Numbered from the stretch's first letter, positions 16,692-26,120 are shown. The stretch: DNA of 64,000 nt from Hungatella effluvii (GCF_003201875.1 NZ_QJKD01000017.1:56409-120408), one strand, 5' to 3'. The notes: generated by a model not told the origin, from the letters alone. Translations and numbers: made by a program.

Positions 16692-19600
16692 TCAGTCCTG
16701 TGCTTTTATCTCGATCTCCGGCAGCGTCTCCGGCACATCGACAAACAGAGTGTTGCTGACAAGACGTTCTCCCTTGTTGTCATGTGCGTTGTCTACCCGG
16801 TAGAGCTCCGCTCTCACACGTTTAGGAAGAGCGGCATTTTTAAGGTTTTTGGGTTCAATGTAATAGATCCACGTTCCGCTGCTGGTCTCACCCAGCTCTC
16901 CGTGCTTTGGCACTTCCGCAAAGATCATCTGTGCTGCCAGTATATTTCCTTCTGCATCGGTACCGCCTACAATCTTTCCCTGCTCATCATACAGCAGGAC
17001 CACATTGTACGCCGGATTCCCTTTATACGTTCCTGTGAACAGGAGGGAGCCCGCCGGAATAACGGCCTCGCCGCTCTCTCCATTTCCCGCATGGTAATCC
17101 TCATTTAAAAGGCCAATCGAATCCGTTTGACCAAAGTCGATATCGTCTCCGGTCTGTCCCAGCAGATCAATCTCCGAAATGGAAATATCGGTTCCCTTCT
17201 GATCCACCGCCGTAATCCTTACGTATGAAGTATCATAGGCATACAGCCATGTGTCGTTATCCTTGTTAAAGTAGACGGTCTGACTGCCGCTTGCCAGCTG
17301 TCCCTGCGCTACGGCAAAGGTTCCGGCCTTGACCTGGGTCCAGGAACCATCTGCGCCGGTATCGCTGATCTCCACTTTAAAATTGCCGATCGGACTTCCG
17401 GCCGCGTTATCCGCCTTACTCAGCTTATACGTGAAACCGGTGATGGTCTCTTCTCTGTTTAAGTGAATGGTGACAGAGGCCGCAGGTACTTTTCCGTTAC
17501 TTCCAGCTACCGTCTTTCCTGTATAGGTGGTTTCTGCATCGTTGTCGATGACCTTTCCGATGGCCTCCATGGTTACCACATCCGGATTTATCTCCTCATC
17601 CACTTTGTCCTCTGCCGAGACCATGTTTGTGGTCACGGTCCAGTCTGACTTATCAATCACACCGCCGTGGGAGACTTTAACCGGCTCCAGTACCACCGGT
17701 TTCGTGGCATTTAAGTACTTGTCGTAGCCTACCACTTCGTAGGTGAAAACTCTGTTGTTAATAGTAGAGATAGAATCGACAAATTCTGTCTGGTCCGCGG
17801 TCACAAAGCCGACCGGTTTCTTCTCTACATGGCTCTTGATAGTTTCGGAACGGTAGATTTCGTATCCCAGCATTGCCTCCGGCTGCTTCGACTGGCTTCC
17901 GAGATGAATTGTCACCTCGTTGGAATTCGGCCTGTAGCTTAAGTCTGCCTCGACCGTGGCGCTGGCTGCGACAGAACCATTTTTGCCGTTTTCCAGCACG
18001 TAAGCCCTTGCCTCATCGTTTACAAACCAGATCGCTCTTGTCTCTTTCTCAAACTGCTCCGCGTACTTTCTTGTGTTCTCATCCGGCACCATACCCCAGC
18101 GTTCGAAAAACTCCAGAATATTCTTTTCAGCCGCCGCACAAGCCAGACGCATGAGCTTGTTGTCCACATCTCCGCTTACACTTAACGCCACGTTGCCCGG
18201 CTTCGGCGCCGATCCCGGATTTCTTACGTAGGAATCTACTCTGGCAAAGAACAGATTGTTGAACTGTTCCTTATACGTATCGTACGTTTTATAGTTATAA
18301 CCGCCCATATCGTATGCAAGATGAAGCTGCCAGTATAATCCCAGCTGTGTAAATACATTGGAGGACCGCCCCGTTACGCCCGACGTCACCTTCTTATAAA
18401 CCTCCGGATACTGGAACCGCACGCTGTCATTGGTATCACGGGCCTGCGCCAGCACAGAGAAGTAGTTATTGGTGATTTCGGCTATGGCATATGCGCCTTC
18501 ATTGATTTCATGGCCAATCTCATGAGCGATGCCCCAGCCAAAGTAATGGCCGCTTTCGTATTTGCCTTCCGGCGTTGTCTTCATCGGAACGGACTTGGTA
18601 AGGCCCGGTACGGACCCCCACTCGATTCCGATATGCAGTCCGCCTGCATACATAAATGCGCCTGCAAACATCCTCTGGTAGCGCAGATTCAGCCGGCTGA
18701 CCGGCAGTTTATTTTTTACATCGGCATCGGGATCGCTGCTCAGTCCCTTGTGCTGGTAGAAGAGATTTACCATCTCATCGGCCGCCGTCAGCGCCTGATA
18801 CAGCTGCTCCGCCTTTTCCTCCGTAGTTCCGCCTGATAATCCGGCGAGTATCTGCTGGGAGGAAACGGAATACATCATATATCTCGTTACGATATCCGTG
18901 GCGCCCAGAATACAGTTTTTCCGCGCAGCGCTCCAGTCTCCGTCATGCGCTTTTTTATGGTTCTCATGGTCTGCCTCCAGCTCCGCTGTGCTGGCCTCCA
19001 GATCTTCCACATACTTCGTCACTAGGGCTCTCTTCGCATTGGAATCGGAGGCTCTCGTTATATCCAGCGTTGGAATGTGATTTCCTCCGCTGACTCTCAC
19101 ACTGTAGGTCTCCTTATCCTGCCCGCCAGTATATTCGATGTAAAGCTGTCCGCCCTGCTCCACGTCGAGGGCAGTGATCTGGGGTATGGTTATCTCATTG
19201 ATTCCCACTTTCAGCATGCCGATCGTGTTCGACCATGCGCTGGATTCCCCGTGATACTGAGTCGCTATAAGGCGCAGGTTCGTGCTGTCTCCAGTCTTCC
19301 TGGACGGGCTGCCCACATAGACCAGCACCGTGTCTCCGGCCATGGCTGTAATGCCAAGCGGCTGCCAGGCGTTTAATCCGCCTTTAAAAGTAATATTGCC
19401 GTCCGCATTTTTCGTTACATGATTGTCTATGGTAAGAATTCCAGCCAGAGCCTCATCCGTTAAAAGCTGTTCTGCCGTATCCAGTTCTCTCTCCAGAATC
19501 TCTTTCTTCGGATGGAATTCCCCGCTTACCTCATCCTTCTCATCCAGACGCGCCCTCAGGCTGCTAATAAGCTCCTGAGTCACCCCTTCCTTCAAAGAAA

Positions 19601-21920
19601 TGTGCATATCGTCTGCAAACAGATCGTATACCTCATGCTCAATCGGATCGTAGTGATAGAATTTCATCTCCGCAATGCTGATTCTGTTGGAAGAACCATA
19701 TCCTGCCGTCAGTCTGACCTGAATCCGGTCTGTCGTTACCGGCTGTTTCGTCTGGAACTCATAATATACTTTTCCGTTAGAGCTGGTTTTTCTGCTTAAG
19801 GTGCCTGCTGCCTGCACCTGTGTGCTGCTTCCCTCCGGCCAGTAGAAGAAGGTCGCATCGGTATATGCAAACTTCTGAGCCGGGTCCGGGATAAGGACCA
19901 CGGTGTCCATCGTATAGCTGTCGTCGAGGGTCACCGTTGGCGATTTCGATTCTCCCGGGTAAACGCAGCCCGCATCCCAGTCGTTGCGCACCCACGCAGA
20001 TACCATATCGTTGTCCGCAATTGCAAACTCACTGTCTGCATTTCCGCCGTGGTTGTTTACCGCCTTGATATGTTTGGTTCCGCCATTCTCCCCTGCCACA
20101 TTGATCAGTTTGTAGTTTGGCGTTATGGGGGCATTGACGCTCTCGGTCGTTCCGCTGTAGTGCATGGAAGGCGCACTTTCCCCAATTTTGTTCGTACCGG
20201 TCAGATAGATATCGTACTTTGTTTCATCCTTTAGACTCTGGATTATCTGGCTGGTATTTTCAATGTTGTCGATTCTGGTGTATTTACCGTCGGTATCATC
20301 GTATTCCCGGTAAAACAGAGAATACATATCCGTATCCTTCATCTTTTTCCAGGACACATCGAGGCTGCGGTAACCGCCCTTTACCGTAATTCCCTCCGGC
20401 GGATCAGGCCGTTTGGAGGCTACCGGCGTCACCTTCACAGCCGTGCTGTAACCACTTTTCCACGCCCCGTTTACAGACTGCACCCGTACGGTATACTCTT
20501 CTCCATTGATCAGGTCCTCATTGCTTATTGACTTTACGCTTAAACGGTTGTCTGATACCGGCAGAACCACCGTCTTGACTCCGCTTTTTACCTTGCCGGT
20601 AATTTCGGCCTCATAGCCGGTTACGTTTACCGCACGCTTCCAGGTTAAATCAAAGGATTCGCTGCCTGCCACAGCCTTTAAGTCCTCCGGGATGTTCATC
20701 TCCGGCTCCGGAATTCTGCTCTCCATATCATTTAAGAATTCCACCTTGGATATCTCGACCAGAGTGGCCTCCTTTTCTAATGCAGCCGTCACCTTGATCG
20801 TCACCTTCTTGATCGCCACCTTCTTGCCCAAATCGATGACAATGGTCTTACCAGCGGCGGAATCCTCAGGCGCGCTTCTAAAGGCCGCGCGCATCCTTGT
20901 CCCTGTCTGTCTTTCCGCCACGCCGTTCTCAATCCTGAATACGACAGGCTTCTCTTCGCCTTCCAATTCGACCGTGACCCAGCCGTCTTTGATGGTGTTT
21001 CCGGAACCTGTAACCGGCTGGATTGTAAATCCTTCCGCCTTTAAGCTCTGTCCCAGGTCTGCGGTGATCTCAATTGGCGTTTCCGGTGTGATCGCCGTCT
21101 CCGCTGTAAGCGTCAACGCCTCGCTGTCATTTCCAGCAAACACTTCCTTCAGCGTCTCCTCGGAGAACGCCGCATTGCTGGATGATGCAACAACAGCAGC
21201 GGTATCCACCAGGGCCTGCCTCGTTACAGTCGCCTTTGTATTGCTCTTATTTTTATAGAAGATGGTAAAATACTGAAGGTCTACAAGATCTATCTGTCCG
21301 TCTCCATTAAAATCGAACCTGGAATCTGCGAAATTACCGTCTGCTTCATCAATGGCGTCAATGAAAGCCTCCATGTCCTCGCTGTCGATCGTTCCATCAC
21401 CATTCACATCACCCATCCGGATTACACCGGGCATTTTATCCCCGGCATAGCCATATTTCTCCGGGTAGTCGTTTAAAAGCAGAATCGACGCCCGTTCACC
21501 GTTAATTGAAATATTTTTCTGTATGTAGTCCTCATAACCGCCATTTACCGCCTTCACCTGAAGCTGATACTTCCCCTTCGGAAGGTCTGTAAATGTGTAA
21601 CTGCCGGAGGAATAGACCCCGGCCGAATCCACGGCCTCATACTGCACCGAACCCTGATCGGTCAGTTCCTCGTCCTTTGTCAGAAACAATTCCCACTCCG
21701 CGGCCTTCTGCACAGGAAGGACTCCACGAATTTCTACCTTTAATTCCCCGTTCTTACTGTCGCTGTCACTCTCTTTCCAGGCATCAGAAGGACTCGCCGA
21801 TACGCTGTTCGACGGTGACGCCACTCCCCTCTGCCCGAAATCAGCAAAGCTGGTCATCAGACTTGCCGGTCCCTGTACGACCAGGCACAATGCAAGCAGA
21901 CATGCGGCTGCTCTCTTCAT
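16692..21920 (-). CDS. secreted M60-family mucin peptidase with N-terminal dockerin
   Basis: A 1742-residue exported protein. A signal peptide (AAACLLALCLVVQGPASL) is followed by a Cna-B-like segment (about 45-140), then a type I dockerin (about 165-222) with two calcium loops, DVNGDGTIDSED and DFNGDGQIDLVD. A discoidin-like part, two fibronectin type III domains (about 405-590) and an F5/8 type C-like domain (about 600-770) follow. The peptidase M60 domain has HEIGHE with His about 1133 and a downstream Glu. Further FN3 and discoidin-like modules lie at the C-terminus. M60 enzymes cleave O-glycosylated mucin-like proteins. The ATG at 21920 has AGAGGAGG upstream. Confidence 0.9.
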   Translation of the reverse strand: MKRAAACLLALCLVVQGPASLMTSFADFGQRGVASPSNSVSASPSDAWKESDSDSKNGELKVEIRGVLPVQKAAEWELFLTKDEELTDQGSVQYEAVDSAGVYSSGSYTFTDLPKGKYQLQVKAVNGGYEDYIQKNISINGERASILLLNDYPEKYGYAGDKMPGVIRMGDVNGDGTIDSEDMEAFIDAIDEADGNFADSRFDFNGDGQIDLVDLQYFTIFYKNKSNTKATVTRQALVDTAAVVASSSNAAFSEETLKEVFAGNDSEALTLTAETAITPETPIEITADLGQSLKAEGFTIQPVTGSGNTIKDGWVTVELEGEEKPVVFRIENGVAERQTGTRMRAAFRSAPEDSAAGKTIVIDLGKKVAIKKVTIKVTAALEKEATLVEISKVEFLNDMESRIPEPEMNIPEDLKAVAGSESFDLTWKRAVNVTGYEAEITGKVKSGVKTVVLPVSDNRLSVKSISNEDLINGEEYTVRVQSVNGAWKSGYSTAVKVTPVASKRPDPPEGITVKGGYRSLDVSWKKMKDTDMYSLFYREYDDTDGKYTRIDNIENTSQIIQSLKDETKYDIYLTGTNKIGESAPSMHYSGTTESVNAPITPNYKLINVAGENGGTKHIKAVNNHGGNADSEFAIADNDMVSAWVRNDWDAGCVYPGESKSPTVTLDDSYTMDTVVLIPDPAQKFAYTDATFFYWPEGSSTQVQAAGTLSRKTSSNGKVYYEFQTKQPVTTDRIQVRLTAGYGSSNRISIAEMKFYHYDPIEHEVYDLFADDMHISLKEGVTQELISSLRARLDEKDEVSGEFHPKKEILERELDTAEQLLTDEALAGILTIDNHVTKNADGNITFKGGLNAWQPLGITAMAGDTVLVYVGSPSRKTGDSTNLRLIATQYHGESSAWSNTIGMLKVGINEITIPQITALDVEQGGQLYIEYTGGQDKETYSVRVSGGNHIPTLDITRASDSNAKRALVTKYVEDLEASTAELEADHENHKKAHDGDWSAARKNCILGATDIVTRYMMYSVSSQQILAGLSGGTTEEKAEQLYQALTAADEMVNLFYQHKGLSSDPDADVKNKLPVSRLNLRYQRMFAGAFMYAGGLHIGIEWGSVPGLTKSVPMKTTPEGKYESGHYFGWGIAHEIGHEINEGAYAIAEITNNYFSVLAQARDTNDSVRFQYPEVYKKVTSGVTGRSSNVFTQLGLYWQLHLAYDMGGYNYKTYDTYKEQFNNLFFARVDSYVRNPGSAPKPGNVALSVSGDVDNKLMRLACAAAEKNILEFFERWGMVPDENTRKYAEQFEKETRAIWFVNDEARAYVLENGKNGSVAASATVEADLSYRPNSNEVTIHLGSQSKQPEAMLGYEIYRSETIKSHVEKKPVGFVTADQTEFVDSISTINNRVFTYEVVGYDKYLNATKPVVLEPVKVSHGGVIDKSDWTVTTNMVSAEDKVDEEINPDVVTMEAIGKVIDNDAETTYTGKTVAGSNGKVPAASVTIHLNREETITGFTYKLSKADNAAGSPIGNFKVEISDTGADGSWTQVKAGTFAVAQGQLASGSQTVYFNKDNDTWLYAYDTSYVRITAVDQKGTDISISEIDLLGQTGDDIDFGQTDSIGLLNEDYHAGNGESGEAVIPAGSLLFTGTYKGNPAYNVVLLYDEQGKIVGGTDAEGNILAAQMIFAEVPKHGELGETSSGTWIYYIEPKNLKNAALPKRVRAELYRVDNAHDNKGERLVSNTLFVDVPETLPEIEIKAQD

Positions 21921-22023
21921 ACGTGTTTTTCCTCCTCTGTGTTTCACTTTTGATATCCCGTTCTGTTTTCTCTTATCTGCGATATCATTCTCTGTTTTTT
22001 CTTTTATTTTCCATTGAAGTTAC

Positions 22024-22052
22024 ATTTTAACATTTTTATCGAATTTTATCAA
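22024..22052 (-). promoter_or_regulatory. promoter of the M60 peptidase operon
   Basis: Minus strand: TTGATA, 17 nt, TAAAAT, about 100 bp before the ATG, in a very AT-rich stretch. Confidence 0.7.
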
Positions 22053-22121
22053 CATTTCTGTAACTTCGTTTTAAAAATATTTTTATTACCTGTTTTAAAC
22101 GTACTTTAAATCAAATAAAAT

Positions 22122-22184
22122 GTACCGTTTCAGCCTGCCAGGACTCTTCTTCCGGTCCGGTTGGCTCAAACGGTACGCTTTTTC
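22122..22184. terminator. orphan terminator-like hairpin
   Basis: GTACCGTTT (22122-22130) pairs with AAACGGTAC (22168-22176), with further AGCC/GGCT pairing inside, then GCTTTTTC on the plus strand. No plus-strand gene precedes it. On the minus strand it is followed by a weaker ATTTTATTT. The 22185-22390 stretch has a CATAGCAGCTATG palindrome at 22252 but no gene I can support. Confidence 0.5.
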
Positions 22185-22390
22185 TTGCTTATTTGCCTGT
22201 TTCTTTTATTTCAATCCACATTCTGAGTCCAAATTGCAAAATCCAGAATGACATAGCAGCTATGCTGCCATTTTATCCGCTTGTCCGAATTGTTTTAACC
22301 TCATGTTAATAGGGGATATCTGCCCGCCACTGCCGCTAATCTTCCCCCTCTTTGTCAATGTTTGAACGGTTACCAATGCTTCGTCAATAC

Positions 22391-22464
22391 AAAAAAGACG
22401 GTAAAAGAGGGTAGTAAATGCTGGCCTCCAGGCCAACATTTACCACACTCTTTTACCGTCTTTT
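22391..22464 (-). terminator. efp terminator, very long hairpin
   Basis: Perfect 17-nt arms at 22393-22409 and 22448-22464, with inner TAAATG/CATTTA and GGCCT/AGGCC pairing, then a T run on the minus strand. Confidence 0.9.
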
Positions 22465-22490
22465 GCTTTAGTCTGCGGCGTATCCTGTTC

Positions 22491-23048
22491 TTATACTCTG
22501 GATAAATACTCCCCAGTACGTGTATCAATCTTAATCTTATCGCCCTGATCCACAAACAGCGGAACGTAAACGACTGCTCCGGTCTCTACGGTAGCCGGCT
22601 TTGTAGCGCCCTGTGCCGTATCACCCTTGAAGCCTGGCTCTGTATCAGTGATCTCCAGCTCTACGAATAACGGAGGCTCAACAGAGAACACCTTTCCATT
22701 GTAAGAACAAACCTTTAAAATGTCGTTCTCCTTCACGAACTTTAATGCGTCTCCGATTACTTCCGGGCTCAGTGCGATCTGCTCGTAAGTGTTCGTATCC
22801 ATAAAGTTATGAAGATCGCCATCCGCATATAAATACTGCATGTCCACACGGTCAATTCTGGCCGCCGGGAACTTCTCTGTAGGACGGAAAGTACGCTCTA
22901 CTACACCGCCGTTCACTACGTCTTTAATTTTAGTTCTGACAAATGCAGCACCCTTACCAGGTTTTACATGCTGGAACTCCATAATCTGATAAACATTACC
23001 ATCAATCTCTAATGTGATACCGTTTCTAAAATCACCCGCTGATATCAT
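22491..23048 (-). CDS. efp: translation elongation factor P
   Basis: A 185-residue three-domain tRNA-mimic that relieves ribosome stalling at polyproline stretches. The N-terminal KOW-like domain has the modification loop PGKGAAFVR, with Lys at the usual tip position near residue 32. The C-terminal part has the EF-P signature (GDTAQGATKPATVETG). No EpmA/B or other modifying enzyme lies in the window. It has its own promoter and a long terminator, although it follows the aro genes. A GGAGGAATATCATT site precedes the ATG. Confidence 0.97.
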   Translation of the reverse strand: MISAGDFRNGITLEIDGNVYQIMEFQHVKPGKGAAFVRTKIKDVVNGGVVERTFRPTEKFPAARIDRVDMQYLYADGDLHNFMDTNTYEQIALSPEVIGDALKFVKENDILKVCSYNGKVFSVEPPLFVELEITDTEPGFKGDTAQGATKPATVETGAVVYVPLFVDQGDKIKIDTRTGEYLSRV

Positions 23049-23086
23049 AAATGATATTCCTCCTTGAAATTCTCTTAATCCTTTTT

Positions 23087-23115
23087 ATTCTATACTATAA
23101 TAATACCTTTTTCAA
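23087..23115 (-). promoter_or_regulatory. efp promoter
   Basis: Minus strand: TTGAAA, 17 nt, TAGAAT, about 40 bp before the ATG. Confidence 0.65.
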
Positions 23116-23154
23116 CTATTTTTTTCAATTTCTGTATACACGCCGTTATTCACG

Positions 23155-23589
23155 TTACAGTTGACAGCCTGTCAAATAGTCCATGGCAAGGGCATAACCC
23201 TTCAGTCCCAGCCCCAGAACCTGGCCGTCGCAGACAGGCGCTGTAACAGAAGTATGCCTGAATTCTTCCCTTTTATGCACGTTGGAAATATGTACCTCCA
23301 CCTTCGGAATCTCCACCGAGGAAAGGGCGTCTCTCAACGCGTAGCTGTAATGGGTAAACGCGCCCGGATTGATGATAATACCTTCCGTTCCGTTATAATA
23401 TGCTTCCTGGATCTTATCGATTAAGCCGCCCTCATAGTTACTCTGGTAAATATCCAGTTCATGTCCTTCTCTCTCCGCCTTCTCTTTCATCATGCGGACA
23501 AGATATCCGTAATCCTCAGTACCGTATACACCTTTTTCCCTGATTCCAAGAAAATTTAAATTCGGTCCGTTTAAAAGAAGCAGCTTCAT
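23155..23589 (-). CDS. aroQ: type II 3-dehydroquinate dehydratase
   Basis: A 144-residue dodecameric-type enzyme that dehydrates 3-dehydroquinate in the shikimate pathway. It shows LLLNGPNLNFLGIREKGVYG with the catalytic Tyr near residue 22, IINPGAFTHYSYALRDAL, and VEVHISNVHKREEFRHTSV, which holds the catalytic His. It overlaps the end of aroK by 4 bp, so the two are translationally coupled. Confidence 0.96.
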   Translation of the reverse strand: MKLLLLNGPNLNFLGIREKGVYGTEDYGYLVRMMKEKAEREGHELDIYQSNYEGGLIDKIQEAYYNGTEGIIINPGAFTHYSYALRDALSSVEIPKVEVHISNVHKREEFRHTSVTAPVCDGQVLGLGLKGYALAMDYLTGCQL

Positions 23590-24098
23590 TCAAATCCCAT
23601 CCTTTCTTCCAGCTCCGTCACAATCTCATCGACACTCCGTCCATTCACATCCACGATCAGTCCGGCGGCCTCCCGGTATATGGGACCGCGGGCCGCGATC
23701 AGCTCTTCCACACGCCGCGTCACGTCTCCGCCCTGAAGCAGCGGCCTTGTCGTATCTCCCTTCAGCCGCTTCAGCACGGTATCCGGATTCACCTCCAGAT
23801 AGATCACGGTCCCGAGCTGTTTCAGCAGCCTTCTATTCTCTTCCCGCAGGGGAAGCCCGCCTCCGACGGAAATGACCTTTTCCTGTGTATCGGAAAGAAG
23901 CGTCTGGAGAACCGCCGTCTCCGTCCTCCGAAACTCGTCCTCGCCCTTCTGCGCAAATATCTCCGATATCGTCATGCCGGCCCGCTCTTCGATCAGCCAG
24001 TCCGTATCCACCATAGGGAGACCGTGCTTCTCCCCGTACCGTTCTCCGACCGTCGTCTTACCGGCCCCCATGAAGCCGATCAAAATCACGTTCTTCAT
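23586..24098 (-). CDS. aroK: shikimate kinase
   Basis: A 170-residue P-loop kinase that phosphorylates shikimate at the 3-hydroxyl. It starts MKNVILIGFMGAGKTTVG with a complete Walker A, followed by DTDWLIEE (shikimate and Mg contacts), FRRTE and the GGGLP motif. TRPLLQG forms the lid region. The start at 24098 overlaps the aroE stop as ATGA and has GGAGGC upstream; the longer open frame to 24179 is just the aroE overlap. It is part of nrdR-yqeG-aroE-aroK-aroQ. Confidence 0.95.
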   Translation of the reverse strand: MKNVILIGFMGAGKTTVGERYGEKHGLPMVDTDWLIEERAGMTISEIFAQKGEDEFRRTETAVLQTLLSDTQEKVISVGGGLPLREENRRLLKQLGTVIYLEVNPDTVLKRLKGDTTRPLLQGGDVTRRVEELIAARGPIYREAAGLIVDVNGRSVDEIVTELEERMGFE

Positions 24099-24967
24099 CG
24101 CGACGCCTCCAGTTCTTCCCGCATCAGCACTCTCGCACCGTCGATCATCTCGCTGGTAAATACGGTCTCCGGATTCCACAGCTCGTAGGCGATAACGCCC
24201 TGGTAAATCAGCATATCGAGCCCTCCAACGGCCTTGCCGCCGGCTGCCCGGACGTATTTCATAAATTTCGTCTCCATCGGCGTATACACAATGTCTACCG
24301 CCGTATCGATCTTTTTATAGAATTCCGCATCCTCCACCGGGGCGTGATCCACGTGCGGATGCATCCCTACGCTGGTGGTCTGAACCGCCAGGCAGGAGCT
24401 GCACTCCAGCTTTCCGTAATCGTCCAGGGCCATGGGAAGCATGACTCTGCGGCCGAACCGCTCATTGACGATCTCAGAAAGGGCCTCCGCCTTTTCCAAA
24501 CTCCGGTTCAGAACATAAATCACAGATGCGCCTTCCTTCGCCAGCACGCAGGCTGCCGCCCTGGCCGCGCCGCCCGCTCCGAACAGGATGCAGGTGCGGT
24601 CCCGGATTTCGATTCCCGCCTCTGTCATGGCTCGTTTCAGTCCTGCCGCGTCCGTGTTATAGCCCTTGTAGCCGCCGTCTGTCCGCACCAGCGTGTTGAC
24701 GGCACCGATGGCTTTTGCGTCCTCGTCGATATCCACCAGGTATTTCATGACCTCCTGCTTGTGAGGAACCGTAACATTCATGCCGGTAAAATTAAGGGCG
24801 TAGGCTCCTTTTACCGCTTCCTCCACACGTCCCGGCTCCACCTTAAGCGGTACATAGACGAGATCTGTTCCTGTCTTTTCCGAGTAATAATTATGCATGA
24901 GCGGTGACATGGAGTGCTCCACCGGATACGCCATGACTCCGCATACTTTACTTTTTCCGCTTATCAT
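24095..24967 (-). CDS. aroE: shikimate dehydrogenase
   Basis: A 290-residue NADPH-dependent enzyme that reduces 3-dehydroshikimate. The N-terminal substrate domain has EHSMSPLMHN and MNVTVPHKQEVM with the catalytic Lys near residue 70, and NTD (in YNTDAAGL). The Rossmann domain has LFGAGGAARAAA and LNRS. It overlaps yqeG by 20 bp and aroK by 4 bp, a tightly packed operon. Confidence 0.95.
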   Translation of the reverse strand: MISGKSKVCGVMAYPVEHSMSPLMHNYYSEKTGTDLVYVPLKVEPGRVEEAVKGAYALNFTGMNVTVPHKQEVMKYLVDIDEDAKAIGAVNTLVRTDGGYKGYNTDAAGLKRAMTEAGIEIRDRTCILFGAGGAARAAACVLAKEGASVIYVLNRSLEKAEALSEIVNERFGRRVMLPMALDDYGKLECSSCLAVQTTSVGMHPHVDHAPVEDAEFYKKIDTAVDIVYTPMETKFMKYVRAAGGKAVGGLDMLIYQGVIAYELWNPETVFTSEMIDGARVLMREELEASR

Positions 24968-25475
24968 ACTGTCTCCTCTTTTTGTCCCTGCGATAAAAAA
25001 ATAAGATAAGTGCCTCCGGATACCGTTTTAATACGATCTGAATCTCTTCCTTCGGATTGATCGGCTTCACCAGAAAGCTCCTGATTCCCGTCCGTTTGGC
25101 CCCGTAAACGTCGGTAAACAGCTGATCTCCCACGAATATCGTGCTGTTTAAGCTCGTCCCCATGAGCTCCATCGCCTTCTTATAATTCTTCACGCCCGGC
25201 TTTCCGCCCTTATAGATATAGTTAGAGCCGCCGACAGCTTCTGCAAAAGCTGCCACCCGCGGCTCTTTGTTATTGGAAAGCAGGCAGGTGTCCATGCCAA
25301 GCGCCCGCAGATGAGAAAACAGGTTCTTCGCTCTCTCATCCGCCGGCGCGTCATGGGGCACCAGGGTGTTGTCTACATCAAAGATTACACCTCTGATTCC
25401 CTTTTTATAAAGGGCGTCATACGGAATGTCATACGCAGAGGCCACGTCTTCATCCGGATAAAATCTGTTAAACAT
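24948..25475 (-). CDS. YqeG-family HAD phosphatase
   Basis: A 175-residue HAD-superfamily (IIIA) phosphatase. Motif I is FDVDNTLVPHD, motif II LLSNNKE, the Lys motif KPG in GGKPGVKNY, and motif III VGDQLFTDVYG. Relatives in Firmicutes are often next to aroE and the YqeH GTPase, but the substrate is not established. The start at 25475 is preferred because GTAGGA lies 6 nt before it; an ATG six bases earlier is too close to that site. The C-terminus is strongly basic (YRRDKKRRQYDKRKK). It follows nrdR by 8 bp. Confidence 0.85.
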   Translation of the reverse strand: MFNRFYPDEDVASAYDIPYDALYKKGIRGVIFDVDNTLVPHDAPADERAKNLFSHLRALGMDTCLLSNNKEPRVAAFAEAVGGSNYIYKGGKPGVKNYKKAMELMGTSLNSTIFVGDQLFTDVYGAKRTGIRSFLVKPINPKEEIQIVLKRYPEALILFFYRRDKKRRQYDKRKK

Positions 25476-25483
25476 ACCCATTC

Positions 25484-25936
25484 CTACTTTTTCAATAATT
25501 TTCCGATCTCTTCCATGAACGTATTCACGTCCTTGAACTCACGATATACGGAGGCAAAACGGACATAGGCCACCTCATCGACCTCCTGCAGCTTTTTCAT
25601 AACAAGCTCTCCGATCGCGGAGCTGGAGACTTCCTTCTCTTCCATATTGAATATCTGTGTCTCAATCTCGTCCACCATGGAATCAATCTGCTGGGAAGAA
25701 ACAGGACGCTTGTGGCAGGAATGAAGGATTCCTTTTTCCAGCTTGGAACGTTCATAGACTTCTCTGGACTCGTCCTTCTTAATAACCATCAGCGGCAGAG
25801 TCTCCAGTTTCTCATACGTTGTAAATCTCTTTCCGCATTTCTCACACTGCCTGCGGCGTCTGATGGAGCTGTTGTCATCCGCCGGTCTTGAATCAATGAC
25901 CTTTGTATCTGCTTCATTACAAAATGGACATTTCAC
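25484..25936 (-). CDS. nrdR: transcriptional repressor NrdR
   Basis: A 150-residue ribonucleotide reductase repressor. The N-terminal zinc ribbon has CPFC and CEKC, with RRRRQCEKCGKRFTTYE, and an ATP cone follows (VIKKDESREVYERSKLEKGI). NrdR reads the ATP/dATP ratio and binds NrdR boxes at nrd promoters. The start is GTG at 25936: AGGAGG lies 8 nt upstream and the family begins MKCPFC at this point. Its likely target, the box before nrdD, is 20 kb away in this window. It is the first gene of the nrdR-yqeG-aroEKQ operon. Confidence 0.95.
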   Translation of the reverse strand: MKCPFCNEADTKVIDSRPADDNSSIRRRRQCEKCGKRFTTYEKLETLPLMVIKKDESREVYERSKLEKGILHSCHKRPVSSQQIDSMVDEIETQIFNMEEKEVSSSAIGELVMKKLQEVDEVAYVRFASVYREFKDVNTFMEEIGKLLKK

Positions 25937-26015
25937 GTCGCTATCCTCCTGTTGGGCGATTTCTCTTTCCTTCTTTTCAGAAATGAGAAATCCCACTGTT
26001 TTTTGTGCAGGGCCC

Positions 26016-26049
26016 AAAACCGCGAAAAAAAATACACATTTTTTCGCGG
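26016..26049 (-). terminator. hairpin terminator in the nrdR leader
   Basis: CCGCGAAAAAA and TTTTTTCGCGG arms, then a short T4 on the minus strand. It lies downstream of both the ylmC stop and a good promoter, so it may stop ylmC readthrough and also attenuate the nrdR operon. Confidence 0.6.
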
Positions 26050-26079
26050 CTCCGGATCCGTTACTTTTTAATTATGTAT

Positions 26080-26108
26080 ATCATACCCCACAATCCGTAG
26101 ATTCGCAA
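26080..26108 (-). promoter_or_regulatory. nrdR operon promoter
   Basis: Minus strand: TTGCGA, 17 nt, TATGAT. It is located between the ylmC stop and the leader hairpin. Confidence 0.6.
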
Positions 26109-26120
26109 GCACATATTACA

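Noticed and set aside
22122..22184. c-di-GMP riboswitch for the M60 operon
   Set aside because: The conserved GEMM core is absent; only a simple hairpin is visible.
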